A stretch of 64,000 nucleotides of DNA from Thalassospira sp. MCCC 1A03138 (GCF_002115785.1 NZ_JFJY01000014.1:1-64000); one strand, 5' to 3'; positions 1-9,881 are shown, numbered from the stretch's first letter. Translations and numbers: made by a program. The notes: generated by a model from the sequence alone, not told the origin.

Positions 1-39
1 CCTGCCGGCTGATCTGGCCTGATCGCATGTCATTGATTT

Positions 40-61
40 GCCGGGGTGATCGGACCCCGGC
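40..61. other. Perfect hairpin upstream of the RraA-like gene
   Basis: Arms of 8 bp at 40-47 (GCCGGGGT) and 54-61 enclose a 6-nt loop. No T-run follows, so it is not an obvious intrinsic terminator. It lies just before the ribosome binding site of the first gene and could be the end of an upstream transcript or a leader hairpin. Nothing else is visible in the first 81 bases. Confidence 0.35.
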
Positions 62-81
62 GCACCTACGGAGTTCATATA

Positions 82-807
82 ATGAGCGATTATGTCCTTG
101 GCGACGCAACGCGCGAGAAGCTTAAGAAAGTCAGCACGGCCTCGCTTTGCACAGCCCTTTTCAAACGTGGCCTGCGCAATCAGTTTATTCAGGATGTCGG
201 GCCGGTTGCGCCAAAAGGTGAAAACATGGTCGGGCAGGCCTATACCCTGCGTTATATCCCGGCCCGCGAAGACCGCAACCCGATCGAGGTTTTCCGTGAT
301 CCCAACCATCCGCAGCGTGTGGCGGTTGAACAATGCCCGGCTGGTCATGTTCTGGTGATGGATAGCCGCAAGGATGCCCGGGCGGCATCGGCAGGCTCGA
401 TCCTTGTAACCCGTCTGATGAAGCGCGGCGTTGTCGGTATCGTTACCGATGGCGGTTTCCGTGATGCGGAAGGTATTGGCAAGCTTGATATCCACGCCTA
501 TCACAACCGTCCGTCGGCTCCGACCAACCTGACCCTGCATGAAGCATATGATCTGAACGTGCCGATCGGGTGCGGCGACGCGCCGGTTTTCCCGGGGGAT
601 GTTCTGGTCGGGGATAAGGATGGCGTTGTCGTCATTCCGGCCCATCTTGCCGACGAACTGGCCGAAGAATGCAGCGGCATGGAAAGCTTTGAAGATTTCG
701 TTCTCGAAGAAGTTCTGGCGGGCAAGCCGATCATCGGCCTGTATCCGGCGACCAAGGACGAAACCAAAGCCAATTATGAGGCATGGCGCAAAAAAATGGG
801 TCGCTGA
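82..807 (+). CDS. RraA / HMG aldolase family protein
   Basis: A 241-residue protein of the RraA-like fold, which includes 4-hydroxy-4-methyl-2-oxoglutarate aldolases and oxaloacetate decarboxylases as well as the RNase E inhibitor RraA. The family's metal and substrate motif appears as TDGGFRD with Arg127 and Asp128, preceded by the conserved G-V-V-G-I strand. The ATG at 82 is preferred to an in-frame ATG at 46 because a GGAG lies upstream of 82 and the family's N-terminus begins there. RraA-like proteins are common in sugar-acid gene clusters, and here the gene lies beside a pentose operon. A role as an aldolase or decarboxylase of a 2-keto acid is inference; control of RNase E is less likely in this context. 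Confidence 0.8.
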   Translation: MSDYVLGDATREKLKKVSTASLCTALFKRGLRNQFIQDVGPVAPKGENMVGQAYTLRYIPAREDRNPIEVFRDPNHPQRVAVEQCPAGHVLVMDSRKDARAASAGSILVTRLMKRGVVGIVTDGGFRDAEGIGKLDIHAYHNRPSAPTNLTLHEAYDLNVPIGCGDAPVFPGDVLVGDKDGVVVIPAHLADELAEECSGMESFEDFVLEEVLAGKPIIGLYPATKDETKANYEAWRKKMGR

Positions 808-837
808 TCCTGTTATGCTTTGCTGAATCTCGCGTAA

Positions 838-863
838 AGCCGCCCCGTTTCGGGCGGCTTTTT
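838..863 (+). terminator. Rho-independent terminator after the RraA-like gene
   Basis: The stem AGCCGCCC / GGGCGGCT (838-845 and 852-859) with a 6-nt loop is followed by TTTTT. It lies 30 bp after the stop codon, between two convergent genes. Confidence 0.85.
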
Positions 864-885
864 GCATTTCGGATGATTGATCCGG

Positions 886-2130
886 TCAGTTTATCGGAGG
901 GTTGGCAAACATGCTTTCATCATGGCGCAAAAGGCTTTGGCCGATTGCACCCTGCAATGCCAGATCCTTGTCCCACGGCAGGTGGATAATCTTTGGTCCG
1001 CTGCGAAGCTCCGGCACTTGTGCCTCGCGAAGGCCGCGTTCGATTTCGGGTTCCATCAGATCATAGGCGCGTGCGCCGGAACCGGTAATCAGGATGCGTT
1101 CCGGTCCCAGAAGGGCGATCAGATTGGCAATGCCATATCCCAGTACCTTTCCGGCGTGGCGGAACAGATCGGCAAGGTCGTCGTGGCCGTCACGCGCCCG
1201 TTTGACCAGATCCATCATCTGTTTTTCACTGGGATGCAGACTGTTGGGATCGGGCAGGTCAATAAGGCCGCTGGCATCACGCAAAATGGCGTAATCCCCG
1301 ATATAGGCTTCAATACAACCGCGTCGCCCGCAATTGCAAAGCGGCCCGTCGGGCTGGTATTTCATATGGCCAAATTCGGCGGCTGCGCCAAAATGCCCGT
1401 TATAGACCGCCCCGTTCAGGACAAGCCCCATACCCACGCCATAGCCCAGCATGATCACGGCAAAATCGCCATTGCCGCCAAGATTATTATTCTGGGTAAT
1501 TGCGGTCGCAATACAGTTGGCATCGTTTGACATCTGGACAATGCCACCAAAGCGTTCGCGCAACGGTTTGGTAATCGCGATGTGACGATTGCGAAGGGCC
1601 GGTGACCAGATGATTTCGCCGCTGTTGCTGTCGGCGACACCTTGGATGGCGATACCGATCCCGATGGGCGGGTTTGGAGCGATATCGCGGTTATCGGTGA
1701 TGAACTGATCAATCAGATCGCAAAGTGTTGTGACCAGGGATGTTTCATCAAGATCACGGGTGTTGATGCTGTGCTGGATACTGCGTTCAATCTCGCCCTT
1801 GAAATTTCCCAGTGCGATTTCAATCAGATTGATCGTTAGTTTAACGCCAACCACACTGGCCGCAGAGGGCACAAGATCAAGCAGAACCTTGGGGCGGCCG
1901 CGTGTAGCGCTTTGGCCGCTATTGCCATTTACTGTGTTTGGTACGCCTTGTGTTTCCTTGACCAGCCCCTGGGCAATCAGGTCCGCGGTGAGTGAGGTGA
2001 CGGTTGCCGGGCTTAATCCCGTGGCGTTGCCGATATCGATCCGTGCTGCCGGGCCATGGATACGCAGAAAGCGCAGAATGGCGATCTGGGACGGTTGGCG
2101 CGGGGTATCGTAATCGGTTCGACGGCTCAT
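886..2130 (-). CDS. ROK family transcriptional repressor (XylR/NagC type)
   Basis: A 414-residue ROK protein. The N-terminus (about residues 12-70) is a winged helix-turn-helix (ILRFLRIHGPAARIDIG onward). The remainder is a sugar-kinase-like ROK domain with the zinc motif CNCGRRGCIEAY and the preceding FGHMK histidine. These proteins bind a sugar or sugar phosphate and repress uptake and catabolic genes. It lies about 100 bp beyond the XylX-like gene on the same strand, so it may be the last gene of the pentose transport operon. Its likely target is the divergent promoter region near 6.7 kb. The effector (xylose, arabinose or a derivative) is inferred from the neighbours only. Confidence 0.88.
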   Translation of the reverse strand: MSRRTDYDTPRQPSQIAILRFLRIHGPAARIDIGNATGLSPATVTSLTADLIAQGLVKETQGVPNTVNGNSGQSATRGRPKVLLDLVPSAASVVGVKLTINLIEIALGNFKGEIERSIQHSINTRDLDETSLVTTLCDLIDQFITDNRDIAPNPPIGIGIAIQGVADSNSGEIIWSPALRNRHIAITKPLRERFGGIVQMSNDANCIATAITQNNNLGGNGDFAVIMLGYGVGMGLVLNGAVYNGHFGAAAEFGHMKYQPDGPLCNCGRRGCIEAYIGDYAILRDASGLIDLPDPNSLHPSEKQMMDLVKRARDGHDDLADLFRHAGKVLGYGIANLIALLGPERILITGSGARAYDLMEPEIERGLREAQVPELRSGPKIIHLPWDKDLALQGAIGQSLLRHDESMFANPPIN

Positions 2131-2235
2131 GGGCGGGGCCTGTTATTCTGCAAGGCGGGGTCGGTACCGGGGATAAACCCGGTACCGGATAAGGGTATGT
2201 TTTTTACCGCTTTGGCAAGCTGGTGATGCAGCAGG

Positions 2236-3417
2236 TTAAAGCAATCCGCGTGCGGCCAGATTGGTCATCAGTGCCGTAATGCCAAAGGTCCATGGCGCAA
2301 TGGCATCGGACCGCTCGACCTGATTGCAAAGCTTGCCGAGGCAGGGGGTCGAAATGGTAACGAGATCGCCCATTTCGTGGGTGAAGCCCTTACCAGCACC
2401 ACCGCGATCATCGGTGGGCGCAAACATCGTGCCGAGAAACAGCATGAAACCATCCGGATATTGGTGATGTTTACCGCACGCCTGTGCGGCGAGGCTTTCG
2501 GGTGAGCGACTGATCTGGCTCATGGAGGAGCCAGCATCAAGGTGATAGCCATCCTGTCCGTCGACCGCCATTTCAAGATCGGCCTGCTTGACGGTTTCAA
2601 GCGTGAAATTACCATCAAAAATGCGGATGAACGGCCCGATGGCGCAAGACCCGTTATTGTCCTTTGCCTTGCCCAGAAGCAGGGCGGAGCGGCCTTCGAC
2701 GTCGCGCAGATTGACATCGTTGCCAAGGGTCGCACCGATGATTTTGCCCTTTGAGCTGACGGCGAGAACGACTTCGGGTTCCGGGTTGTTCCAGTTTGAA
2801 ATCGGATGCAGGCCAACATGCGCGCCATGACCCACGGCCGACATCGGCGGGGATTTGGTAAAGATTTCCGCATCAGGGCCAATGCCGACTTCAAGATATT
2901 GCGACCATGCGCCTTTGCCGATCAGGACTTCCTTGATGTCCGCGGCCTTTTGCGATCCCGGTTCGATCTGTGACAGGTCATCGCCGATGATGCCGGTGAT
3001 TTCGGTGCGGATCAGGTCGGCCTTGCTGGCGTCGCCGCGCGCCTGTTCTTCGATCACACGTTCCAGAAGACTTGCGACAAACGTCACGCCACTGGCCTTG
3101 ATCGCCTGAAGGTCATTGGGACTTAGTAGATGCAGGGTTTGCGATCCGGCACCGGGTTTGGATGCTGCCGCAACGTCATCAAGCGTACCGACAAGCGGGA
3201 AACCAGACGGATTGCGAAGCTGCGATACCAGGTCTTCGCGTTCAAGAAGCTGACTGATGGTCGGGGCCAGTTTGCTGATATCGCGAAGGTTGCCCTGATC
3301 GACAACAACCGGGGTCGGGCCGGAAACGCGCGGGTCCCAGACGCGACCAACCAGAATGGCATTGCCATGATCGTCGGGCAGAATATCGCGGGCGGTATTC
3401 GGAAAGTCGATAGTCAT
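2236..3417 (-). CDS. xylX: Fumarylacetoacetase-fold 2-keto-3-deoxy-pentonate dehydratase (XylX-like)
   Basis: A 393-residue protein with the long N-terminal extension and FAH-type C-terminal half typical of the XylX/KdaD class. These enzymes dehydrate 2-keto-3-deoxy-D-xylonate or -L-arabinonate to 2-oxoglutarate semialdehyde. The segment around [22 protein letters not shown] carries the family's metal-ligand Glu pair, and [16 protein letters not shown] is also characteristic. Its start overlaps the stop of the upstream ATPase gene (ATGA, 3414-3417), so the two are translationally coupled. The neighbours (pentose importer, XylB-like dehydrogenase, IlvD-type dehydratase) fit a Weimberg route. 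The exact pentose is uncertain. Confidence 0.8.
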   Translation of the reverse strand: MTIDFPNTARDILPDDHGNAILVGRVWDPRVSGPTPVVVDQGNLRDISKLAPTISQLLEREDLVSQLRNPSGFPLVGTLDDVAAASKPGAGSQTLHLLSPNDLQAIKASGVTFVASLLERVIEEQARGDASKADLIRTEITGIIGDDLSQIEPGSQKAADIKEVLIGKGAWSQYLEVGIGPDAEIFTKSPPMSAVGHGAHVGLHPISNWNNPEPEVVLAVSSKGKIIGATLGNDVNLRDVEGRSALLLGKAKDNNGSCAIGPFIRIFDGNFTLETVKQADLEMAVDGQDGYHLDAGSSMSQISRSPESLAAQACGKHHQYPDGFMLFLGTMFAPTDDRGGAGKGFTHEMGDLVTISTPCLGKLCNQVERSDAIAPWTFGITALMTNLAARGLL

Positions 3418-4232
3418 TGAAGGGCCTCTTTGTTCGGGGCGTTGGTAGCACCCGGCCCGGCCAGATGCATAAGATGTTCGGGCATTTTACCCAGAATGAT
3501 CATTCCAAGAACGTCATCATGGGTGACATCTTTGGTCGGGACGGTGCCGACCAGCTTGCCGTTCTTCATAACATGCAAACGATCAGACAAATCAAACACA
3601 TCATGAAGATCGTGACTGATCAACAAAATACCGAGCCCGTCACGTTTAAGCTGGGCAATCAGTTCGCCGACCATGCGGGTTTCATGCACGCCAAGTGCCG
3701 CGCAGGGTTCATCCATGATCAGGACGCGGGCTTCGAACAAAAGCGCGCGCGCAATCGCGACCGATTGGCGTTGCCCGCCCGAAAGGGCCGAAACCGGTGA
3801 TGTGAATTTATGGAAATTCGGATTCAGGCGATGCAGTACTTCGCGCGCCTTGTGTTCCATCGCTGCATCGTCAAGAAAGCCGAATTTATCAACGATTTCA
3901 CGGCCGAGAAACAGGTTCTGGGCGGCGTCAAGATTATCGGCAAGGGCCAGGTTCTGATAGATGGTTTCGATATTGTTGTCGCGGGCATCGCGGGCATTTT
4001 CAATTTTGGCTTCATGGCCATCGACGATGATCTGGCCGGTGTCGGCCTTATATGCACCCGAAAGAACCTTGATCAGGGTTGATTTTCCAGCGCCATTATG
4101 ACCCAGAACGCCAACGACTTCGCCGGGATAAAGATCAATGGAAACCCCATCGACTGCCTTGACGCCGCCAAAGCTGATATGGATGTCGCGCATTTCGACC
4201 AGCGGGCTTTGACCGGTTTTGATATCGTTCAT
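3414..4232 (-). CDS. xylG: Sugar ABC transporter ATP-binding protein, single domain
   Basis: A 272-residue ATPase with Walker [10 protein letters not shown], signature LSGGQRQS, Walker B VLIMDEP and the H-loop ISHDLHD. It energises the XylF/XylH-like importer encoded upstream. Classical XylG, AraG and RbsA are about 500 residues with two fused ATPase domains; this one has a single domain, as in the rhizobial FrcA type, and presumably works as a homodimer. It starts 12 bp after the permease stop and overlaps the XylX-like start. The D-loop reads EPCAALG, with Cys in place of the common Thr. Confidence 0.9.
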   Translation of the reverse strand: MNDIKTGQSPLVEMRDIHISFGGVKAVDGVSIDLYPGEVVGVLGHNGAGKSTLIKVLSGAYKADTGQIIVDGHEAKIENARDARDNNIETIYQNLALADNLDAAQNLFLGREIVDKFGFLDDAAMEHKAREVLHRLNPNFHKFTSPVSALSGGQRQSVAIARALLFEARVLIMDEPCAALGVHETRMVGELIAQLKRDGLGILLISHDLHDVFDLSDRLHVMKNGKLVGTVPTKDVTHDDVLGMIILGKMPEHLMHLAGPGATNAPNKEALQ

Positions 4233-4244
4233 TTCCCCATACTC

Positions 4245-5510
4245 CTAGCTGGTCGGGTCGCTATAACGACGGTGGAAATATTTGTCGCTGAACACGGCAA
4301 GGACAAGCACAAGACCGATGACGATGCTTTGCAGCGACGTGTCGACGCCCAAAAGCGCCATACCGCTTTGCAGGCTTTGCATCACAAGGGCACCGATCAG
4401 CGCGCCATAGATGGTGCCGACACCGCCGGCCAGCGACGTTCCGCCGATCACAACCGCGGCAATCACGCGCAATTCGTCAAGCGTGCCAAGGTCATTGCCC
4501 GCCGATTGCAGGCGTGCCGATGAAATCGCCGCACTGATCGCGCACAAAACCCCCATAAGGGCAAAAACCGCAACCGTCATGCGTTTGACGTTAATGCCGG
4601 CCAGTTCGGCGGCCTGTGGGTTGCCGCCCATGGCGAAAACGTAGCGCCCAAACCGGGTGCGTTTGGCAACGATGGTCAGAACAATCGCCACAAGGGCAAC
4701 AATCAGAAGCGGAACCGGAATGCCGTGCGAAATCATAAGGTTTTCAGGCGTTACTGGAATGCCGCGATCTTCAAGAATGCGTTCGGCTGCACGTTCGGGT
4801 AGATGATAGGCATTCAGCGTGATGATCGCCACCAGAACCAATCCGGCCTTGATGATTGTATTGGTATATTCCGCCCAGATCGGTTTGACCGGAAACTGGA
4901 ATGATAACCGGCGGCGACGTTCCATAATGGCGGCATAGATGATTGCGGCAATGGCGATGGCTGCGACGATCCAGCTCCAGGTTGCGCCAATTGTGCCTTC
5001 GATTCCGCCGCCCAGCAGCATGAAGTTGTGATCAAGCGGGGCAACAGTGCGCCCCTGCGTGACCCACCAGGCCGCCCCGCGCCAGACCAGAAGTCCGCCC
5101 AAGGTCACAATAAATGCCGGAACGCCAAGATAGCCAACGGCAAGGCCTTGAACCCCGCCTATTGCCGCGCCAATGATCAACCCGACAAGCAGGGTAATGA
5201 TCCATGTCATCGGGTGATTGTATTCAAGGAATTGCGGCAGGATGTCGGATTGCACGACCCCCATGATCATCGCAAGAACACCCAGTATCGCGCCGACCGA
5301 AAGATCGATATGCCGGGTGACGATAATCAGAACCATGCCACAGGCCATCACGGCAACAGATGCCGTCTGAACCGACAGGTTGAAGATATTACGCGGGGTG
5401 ATGAAGCGGCCGCCGGAGGCAATATCAAAGCCGATCCAGATAACCAGAAGCACAACGGCGAGCCCTACAAGGCGGCGGTCGACTTCCATCTTGGCAAGTA
5501 GTCTTGTCAT
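4245..5510 (-). CDS. xylH: Sugar ABC transporter permease (XylH-like)
   Basis: A 421-residue inner-membrane permease of the BPD-transporter-2 family (XylH, RbsC, AraH). Hydrophobic helices occur through most of its length; the motifs RHIDLSVGAILG and GGTSLAGGVGTIYGALIGALV are diagnostic. A hydrophilic insertion around residues 195-260 (ERRRRLSF onward) is also found in XylH proteins. It is the second gene of the minus-strand operon, about 85 bp beyond the binding-protein gene. Confidence 0.92.
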   Translation of the reverse strand: MTRLLAKMEVDRRLVGLAVVLLVIWIGFDIASGGRFITPRNIFNLSVQTASVAVMACGMVLIIVTRHIDLSVGAILGVLAMIMGVVQSDILPQFLEYNHPMTWIITLLVGLIIGAAIGGVQGLAVGYLGVPAFIVTLGGLLVWRGAAWWVTQGRTVAPLDHNFMLLGGGIEGTIGATWSWIVAAIAIAAIIYAAIMERRRRLSFQFPVKPIWAEYTNTIIKAGLVLVAIITLNAYHLPERAAERILEDRGIPVTPENLMISHGIPVPLLIVALVAIVLTIVAKRTRFGRYVFAMGGNPQAAELAGINVKRMTVAVFALMGVLCAISAAISSARLQSAGNDLGTLDELRVIAAVVIGGTSLAGGVGTIYGALIGALVMQSLQSGMALLGVDTSLQSIVIGLVLVLAVFSDKYFHRRYSDPTS

Positions 5511-5594
5511 GTAAAATGCTCGTCAGGCAGCGGGGCCGGTCGACAGGGTGCGGCCGGCCCCGGGGTTTAACAAGGTCGGAGGGAGGAAACCTGC

Positions 5595-6626
5595 CTAGTT
5601 ACAGGCAGCGACCTTGCCGCTTTCAACCCCTTTGCAGACGACGTCCTTGGATACCCAGCCCGCGTCGATCACAAGATCAAGCTTGTTCTGGGTGATCGCC
5701 ACCGGATCAAGGAAGTAGGACTTCATGGTGACACCGTTCGGGCTTTTCCAATCCTCGGTGCCTTCGACATCACCAAGTTTTGTACCCTTTGCCAGTTCAA
5801 CGGCGATTTCAGCTGCGCGCTGTCCGAGAAGGCGGGCATCTTTCCAGACCGAAACCGTCTGGGTGCCAAGAGCGACACGGTTAAGTGCTGCGTGATCGCC
5901 ATCCTGACCGGAAACCGGGATGCCCTGCATACCCTGTGCGGAAAGGGCAGCAACAACACCACCGGCGGTGCCGTCATTTGAGGCAACAACAGCATCGACC
6001 TTGTTGTCGGCAGCGGTCAGGAACTGTTCCATGTTGCGCTGGGCGATGGCTGGCTGCCAGCTATCGGTATAAGCTTCGCCGACGACCTTGATGTCGCCGC
6101 TATCGATAGCGGCCTGAAGGATTTCAAGCTGGCCTTCATGCAGGATATTGGCGTTCGGGTCGGTCGGTGCGCCTTTGATGAAGACGTAATTGCCTTTCGG
6201 CTGTTCGGCAAACACGGCTTCGGCCTGAAGACGGCCGACTTCCTTGTTGTTGAACGTAATGTAATAGGCGTTCGGGTCTTCGATCAGGCGGTCATAGCCA
6301 ACCACCGGAATGCCTTCATTGATCGCCTGTGTGACTGCAGCGCCAATGGATGAGGAATCCTGTGCCAGAACGATAAGGGCATCTGCGCCACGCGAAATCA
6401 GACTTTCGATATCGGAAAGCTGTTTGGACGGCGAACTTTGGGCATCGGCACTGATATATTGTGCGCCAGCTGCTTCAAGCGCCTTCACAATGGCGGCTTC
6501 GTCGGTTTTCCAGCGTTCTTCTTGGAAGTTTGACCAACTGACACCAACGATCAGATCGTCGGCAAAGGCGTTGGCGGAAAACAGCACGGCACCGGCCAGT
6601 GCGACCGAGGAGAGGAGTTTTTTCAT
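5595..6626 (-). CDS. xylF: D-xylose-type periplasmic sugar-binding protein (XylF-like)
   Basis: A 343-residue periplasmic binding protein with a cleavable signal peptide (MKKLLSSVALAGAVLFSANA). The mature part matches XylF throughout: ERWKTDEA, NRGADALIVLA-like strand, VVGYDRLIEDPNAYYITFNN, VVASNDGTAGG and SGQDGDHAALNR. The ATG at 6626 is chosen over an in-frame ATG at 6665 because it gives a canonical signal peptide and has AGGGAAG upstream. It is the first gene of the pentose uptake operon and defines its substrate class as xylose or a related pentose. Confidence 0.92.
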   Translation of the reverse strand: MKKLLSSVALAGAVLFSANAFADDLIVGVSWSNFQEERWKTDEAAIVKALEAAGAQYISADAQSSPSKQLSDIESLISRGADALIVLAQDSSSIGAAVTQAINEGIPVVGYDRLIEDPNAYYITFNNKEVGRLQAEAVFAEQPKGNYVFIKGAPTDPNANILHEGQLEILQAAIDSGDIKVVGEAYTDSWQPAIAQRNMEQFLTAADNKVDAVVASNDGTAGGVVAALSAQGMQGIPVSGQDGDHAALNRVALGTQTVSVWKDARLLGQRAAEIAVELAKGTKLGDVEGTEDWKSPNGVTMKSYFLDPVAITQNKLDLVIDAGWVSKDVVCKGVESGKVAACN

Positions 6627-6718
6627 CTGTTTCTTCCCTGAATGATATGTGTCTTGCAGTGACATTTATTTTTGTTGTCGAAAAAATGTTGACGCCTTCG
6701 ATCCGTCCTGTCAAATTT

Positions 6719-6740
6719 TTTTTAATGAACAAATTAAAAA
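6719..6740. promoter_or_regulatory. AT-rich inverted repeat in the divergent xylF / dehydrogenase promoter
   Basis: TTTTTAAT (6719-6726) and ATTAAAAA (6733-6740) form a perfect inverted repeat with a 6-bp spacer, in the 244-bp region between the divergent pentose operons. ROK repressors of the XylR type bind AT-rich palindromes of this sort. Binding by the ROK protein encoded at 886-2130 is inference. Confidence 0.45.
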
Positions 6741-6870
6741 TCTCGCTTTTCAGGCTAAAATCCATCATTGAACCGCATGTTTAGTTGATTCTATGTGGAT
6801 TTGAGTTGGTGCAGCGCAGCATTTAATTTGATAGTGAAAAATAAAAGATGAAAACAAGTCAGGGAACGTC

Positions 6871-7632
6871 ATGACAGCGAGTTATCACGACATACAGGGC
6901 AAATCGGTTCTTGTGACCGGTGGCGCATCGGGCATCGGGGCGTCTATCGTCCGGGCTTTTTGTGTGCAGGGCGCGCGGGTCGGTTTTTTTGATATCGATG
7001 ATGATGCTGCGGCAAAACTGTGTGCCGAAATCGAACGCGATCTGGATGTTCGTCCGTACTACATGTCACTTGATCTGCGCGATCAGGCCCGAATTCCCAA
7101 GGCAGTTACCGAAATGGCATCGAAAATCGGCGTGATTGATGTGCTGGTCAATAATGCCGCGCGTGATGATCGCCACAGCCCCGAAGAAACCGGGCCGGAT
7201 GAATGGCGTGACAAGCTTGATGTCAATCTGTCACACCAGTTTTTCTGTTCGCGTGCCGTGGCAAAGGGCATGGCCGAGAAGGGCCGGGGCAGCATCATTA
7301 ATTTCAGTTCGGTAAGTTATTTGATGGGGCTGCCCGATCTGGTCGGTTATGAAACGGCCAAAGCCGGTGTGGTTGGCATGACGCGCGCACTGGCGCGTGA
7401 TTGGGGTGCTGATGGTATCCGGGTCAATACGGTCATTCCGGGCTGTATCATTACCCAGCGACAGCTTGACCTTTGGATCAGCCCGGAAGATGAAGAGCGC
7501 ATTCAGTCCGAACAATGCATCAAGCGTCGACTTGTCGGGGATGATGTTGCACAGATGGTGCTTTTCCTCGCATCTGACGTGTCATCGGCATGTTCGTCAC
7601 AAAGCTTTATCGTCGACGGCGGACTTGTCTGA
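6871..7632 (+). CDS. xylB: SDR-family aldose 1-dehydrogenase (XylB-like)
   Basis: A 253-residue short-chain dehydrogenase. It has the nucleotide motif TGGASGIG (16-23), the NNA motif followed by RDDRH, the catalytic serine region INFSSVSY, and Tyr160/Lys164 in GYETAKAG. The NNAxxDDRH and QCIKRR segments closely resemble Caulobacter XylB, which oxidises D-xylose to xylonolactone with NAD. It is divergent from the xylose-type importer and followed by an aldonate-dehydratase-like gene. RBS AGGGAA precedes the ATG. L-arabinose or another pentose could be the preferred substrate. Confidence 0.85.
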   Translation: MTASYHDIQGKSVLVTGGASGIGASIVRAFCVQGARVGFFDIDDDAAAKLCAEIERDLDVRPYYMSLDLRDQARIPKAVTEMASKIGVIDVLVNNAARDDRHSPEETGPDEWRDKLDVNLSHQFFCSRAVAKGMAEKGRGSIINFSSVSYLMGLPDLVGYETAKAGVVGMTRALARDWGADGIRVNTVIPGCIITQRQLDLWISPEDEERIQSEQCIKRRLVGDDVAQMVLFLASDVSSACSSQSFIVDGGLV

Positions 7633-7712
7633 TAATCTACCCAAAACGAAGTAACGTTAAGCCATAATCGCCATTATTCCGCAGCCCCGATATCCCGCAG
7701 TCAGAGTCGATC

Positions 7713-9881
7713 ATGCCCCACCAATCCCGATCCATCCCCAATGCCATTACCATTGATGAAAAAGCCAATCCCTATCGTGACTGTATTCAGGGGCTGGCCA
7801 ATCAGCCGATTACGGTTGTCCGTCTTTTGCGTGATGCGGTGAATGAAAACCCGGTTGTTGCTAGCGATCGGAAATTTGCGGTGCCCGAAATCCGCGATGT
7901 GGTCGGGCGTTTAGTGGAAAACCGGCCACGCATTGCGATTATCGGCGGCGCACCGGATCATCCTGCGCATTTGCTGGATCGGCCACAGGCCTTGATGGCG
8001 GCCATTCGTATCTGGGAAATGGGCGGGGTGCCGTTCCTGTTTCATGTACCGGTAATCTGCGATGGCACGGCGCAAAACAATATCGGCCAAAGTTATTCGC
8101 TTGCGTCACGCAACCATACGGCTGCTGCCGTGAACATTACCTTTGAAGGCCACAGTTATCATGCGGCTTATGTGATTGCCGGGTGCGACAAATCACCCGC
8201 CGCCGTTGTGGCCGGTTTGGCGGCCGCCGATCAGGCGCGCAAGTATCGCGGCGATCAGGCCCCTGTCTGGGCGGTGTTTGCGCCGTCCCACGTTCTGAAG
8301 GGCGGGGAAATTCCCGATGGCACCCGCCGGTTGCTAGATAAAATTGCCGATGATGCAGATCTGGCCGGGCATGATGACCTTGGTTCGGATATTCGAGAAA
8401 ACATGCGCTATATCCTGCAATGCACGTCTGACGAAGCCTTTGCCGGGTTGCTGGACCGGGCGCGGTTGCTGGGCATTATCGATGGCAAGATGGAACGCCG
8501 GGTTCTTGACGAGCTCGCCGGGGCGACCTGTGATTCCAAGGGCGGGATTTGCGCCTTTAACGGCACGGGCAATTCATCGCGCACCATGCTGGCAGCCTTT
8601 GGCCTGACACCGCCTGAACTGGAATTGCTTACCGATGTGCCGCCTTATGCGGCGGTGGCGGCCGGGATTGATGCGCTGTTTGGGGTATTCAACAAACCTG
8701 AATATGCGATCAGCAATCTGTTGAAACGCAACTTTGCCAATTTCGTTCGCATCCATAATGCCACGGGGTCAAGCAGCAACATGCTGCTGCATTTGCCCTT
8801 CATGATGCGCTATGCCGGGTTTGATGTGACGATTGATGATTATCAGGATGTGCGTCTTAAAACGCCGGTGCCGGAAATCTTCGCCCATAGCCTGACCGAA
8901 AACCGCGATACCTTTGTTCTGGCGCAGCAAATGGCCGAAGGCAAAAACCGCGGCATGGAAAGCATCTATCGCATTCTGGCCGATCTTGGTGTGGCGATGG
9001 ATCTTGATGCGCCGACGGTTCTTGGCAGGACATGGGGGGAAAGGATTGCAAATCTTGAAAACCCCGTTGATCTGTCGCTGGGGGATAAATCGGTTATCCG
9101 GGCAACGCCGGTGCGCAAGCGGTCCGGTGTTGACGTTCTGACCGGCAGTTTCTTTGAGAATTGTACGGTCAAGACATCGGGTATGAGCGACCATCTGATC
9201 GAACATTTCGACGATCACGTTTTCATCGTGCGTTATTATGAAAACGAGCATGTCTGTAACGCTGATTTTGCCTCGCCCGATCTGGTGACGCGTTTGATTG
9301 AAACCGATGGCGTGGACGAAGACCTGATTGCTGCCGTGGTGCGGCGCAATGGTGGCAACCGGGTTGATATGGATGCACCAAAGGACATGCTGGCACAGGG
9401 GCATTTGTCCTTTGCCTTTGTCATTGGCGGGCAGGGGCCGGAAGCCTATGGCATGCCGGAAATGTTTTCACCGTCCCAGAACCTGCGCCATCATCGCATC
9501 CTTGAAGCATCAAGCATGCTGATCACCGATGGCCGTTATTCCGGCGTGACGAAGGGGGCGTGTATCGGCCATATGGTACCAGAGGCCTTCGTTGGTGGCG
9601 GCATCGGTCATCTGCGCGACGGGGATGTGCTGCGTCTTGATCTGACGAAAAATACACTGGATTGGCTGGATCGCGATGCGTTTCTTGCGGGGACGGAAAC
9701 GGCCGGAAGCCCGATTGATCTGGCGGATCGTGCACCGTTATTTGCTGAACGGCAAAAGCGCATGATCGCACGTCAATACGATATCGCAGCCAGCAACGTG
9801 ATGGATCATGTATCTAACGCGGCACGCGGGATCGTACCGGGTGTGGTGGATCGTCGTGCGGTTAATCCGTGGCGAAACTGA
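7713..9881 (+). CDS. IlvD/Edd family dehydratase, probable aldonate dehydratase
   Basis: A 722-residue protein, longer than IlvD or Edd (about 560-620) and than YjhG/YagF-type xylonate dehydratases (about 655). Cysteines typical of the Fe-S site are in ICDGT (Cys116), AGCDKS (Cys158) and GGICAFNGTGN (Cys280). The C-terminal signature ITDGRYSGVTKGACIGH is also present. CDKS replaces the more usual CDKxxPG. The expected reaction is dehydration of a sugar acid (xylonate or arabinonate) to a 2-keto-3-deoxy acid, feeding the XylX-like enzyme. It lies 80 bp after the XylB-like gene on the same strand. Substrate is inferred from context. Confidence 0.82.
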   Translation: MPHQSRSIPNAITIDEKANPYRDCIQGLANQPITVVRLLRDAVNENPVVASDRKFAVPEIRDVVGRLVENRPRIAIIGGAPDHPAHLLDRPQALMAAIRIWEMGGVPFLFHVPVICDGTAQNNIGQSYSLASRNHTAAAVNITFEGHSYHAAYVIAGCDKSPAAVVAGLAAADQARKYRGDQAPVWAVFAPSHVLKGGEIPDGTRRLLDKIADDADLAGHDDLGSDIRENMRYILQCTSDEAFAGLLDRARLLGIIDGKMERRVLDELAGATCDSKGGICAFNGTGNSSRTMLAAFGLTPPELELLTDVPPYAAVAAGIDALFGVFNKPEYAISNLLKRNFANFVRIHNATGSSSNMLLHLPFMMRYAGFDVTIDDYQDVRLKTPVPEIFAHSLTENRDTFVLAQQMAEGKNRGMESIYRILADLGVAMDLDAPTVLGRTWGERIANLENPVDLSLGDKSVIRATPVRKRSGVDVLTGSFFENCTVKTSGMSDHLIEHFDDHVFIVRYYENEHVCNADFASPDLVTRLIETDGVDEDLIAAVVRRNGGNRVDMDAPKDMLAQGHLSFAFVIGGQGPEAYGMPEMFSPSQNLRHHRILEASSMLITDGRYSGVTKGACIGHMVPEAFVGGGIGHLRDGDVLRLDLTKNTLDWLDRDAFLAGTETAGSPIDLADRAPLFAERQKRMIARQYDIAASNVMDHVSNAARGIVPGVVDRRAVNPWRN

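Noticed and set aside
877..1530. A 217-codon plus-strand frame opposite the ROK regulator
   Set aside because: Overlaps the ROK domain coding sequence with its intact zinc motif; no independent evidence.
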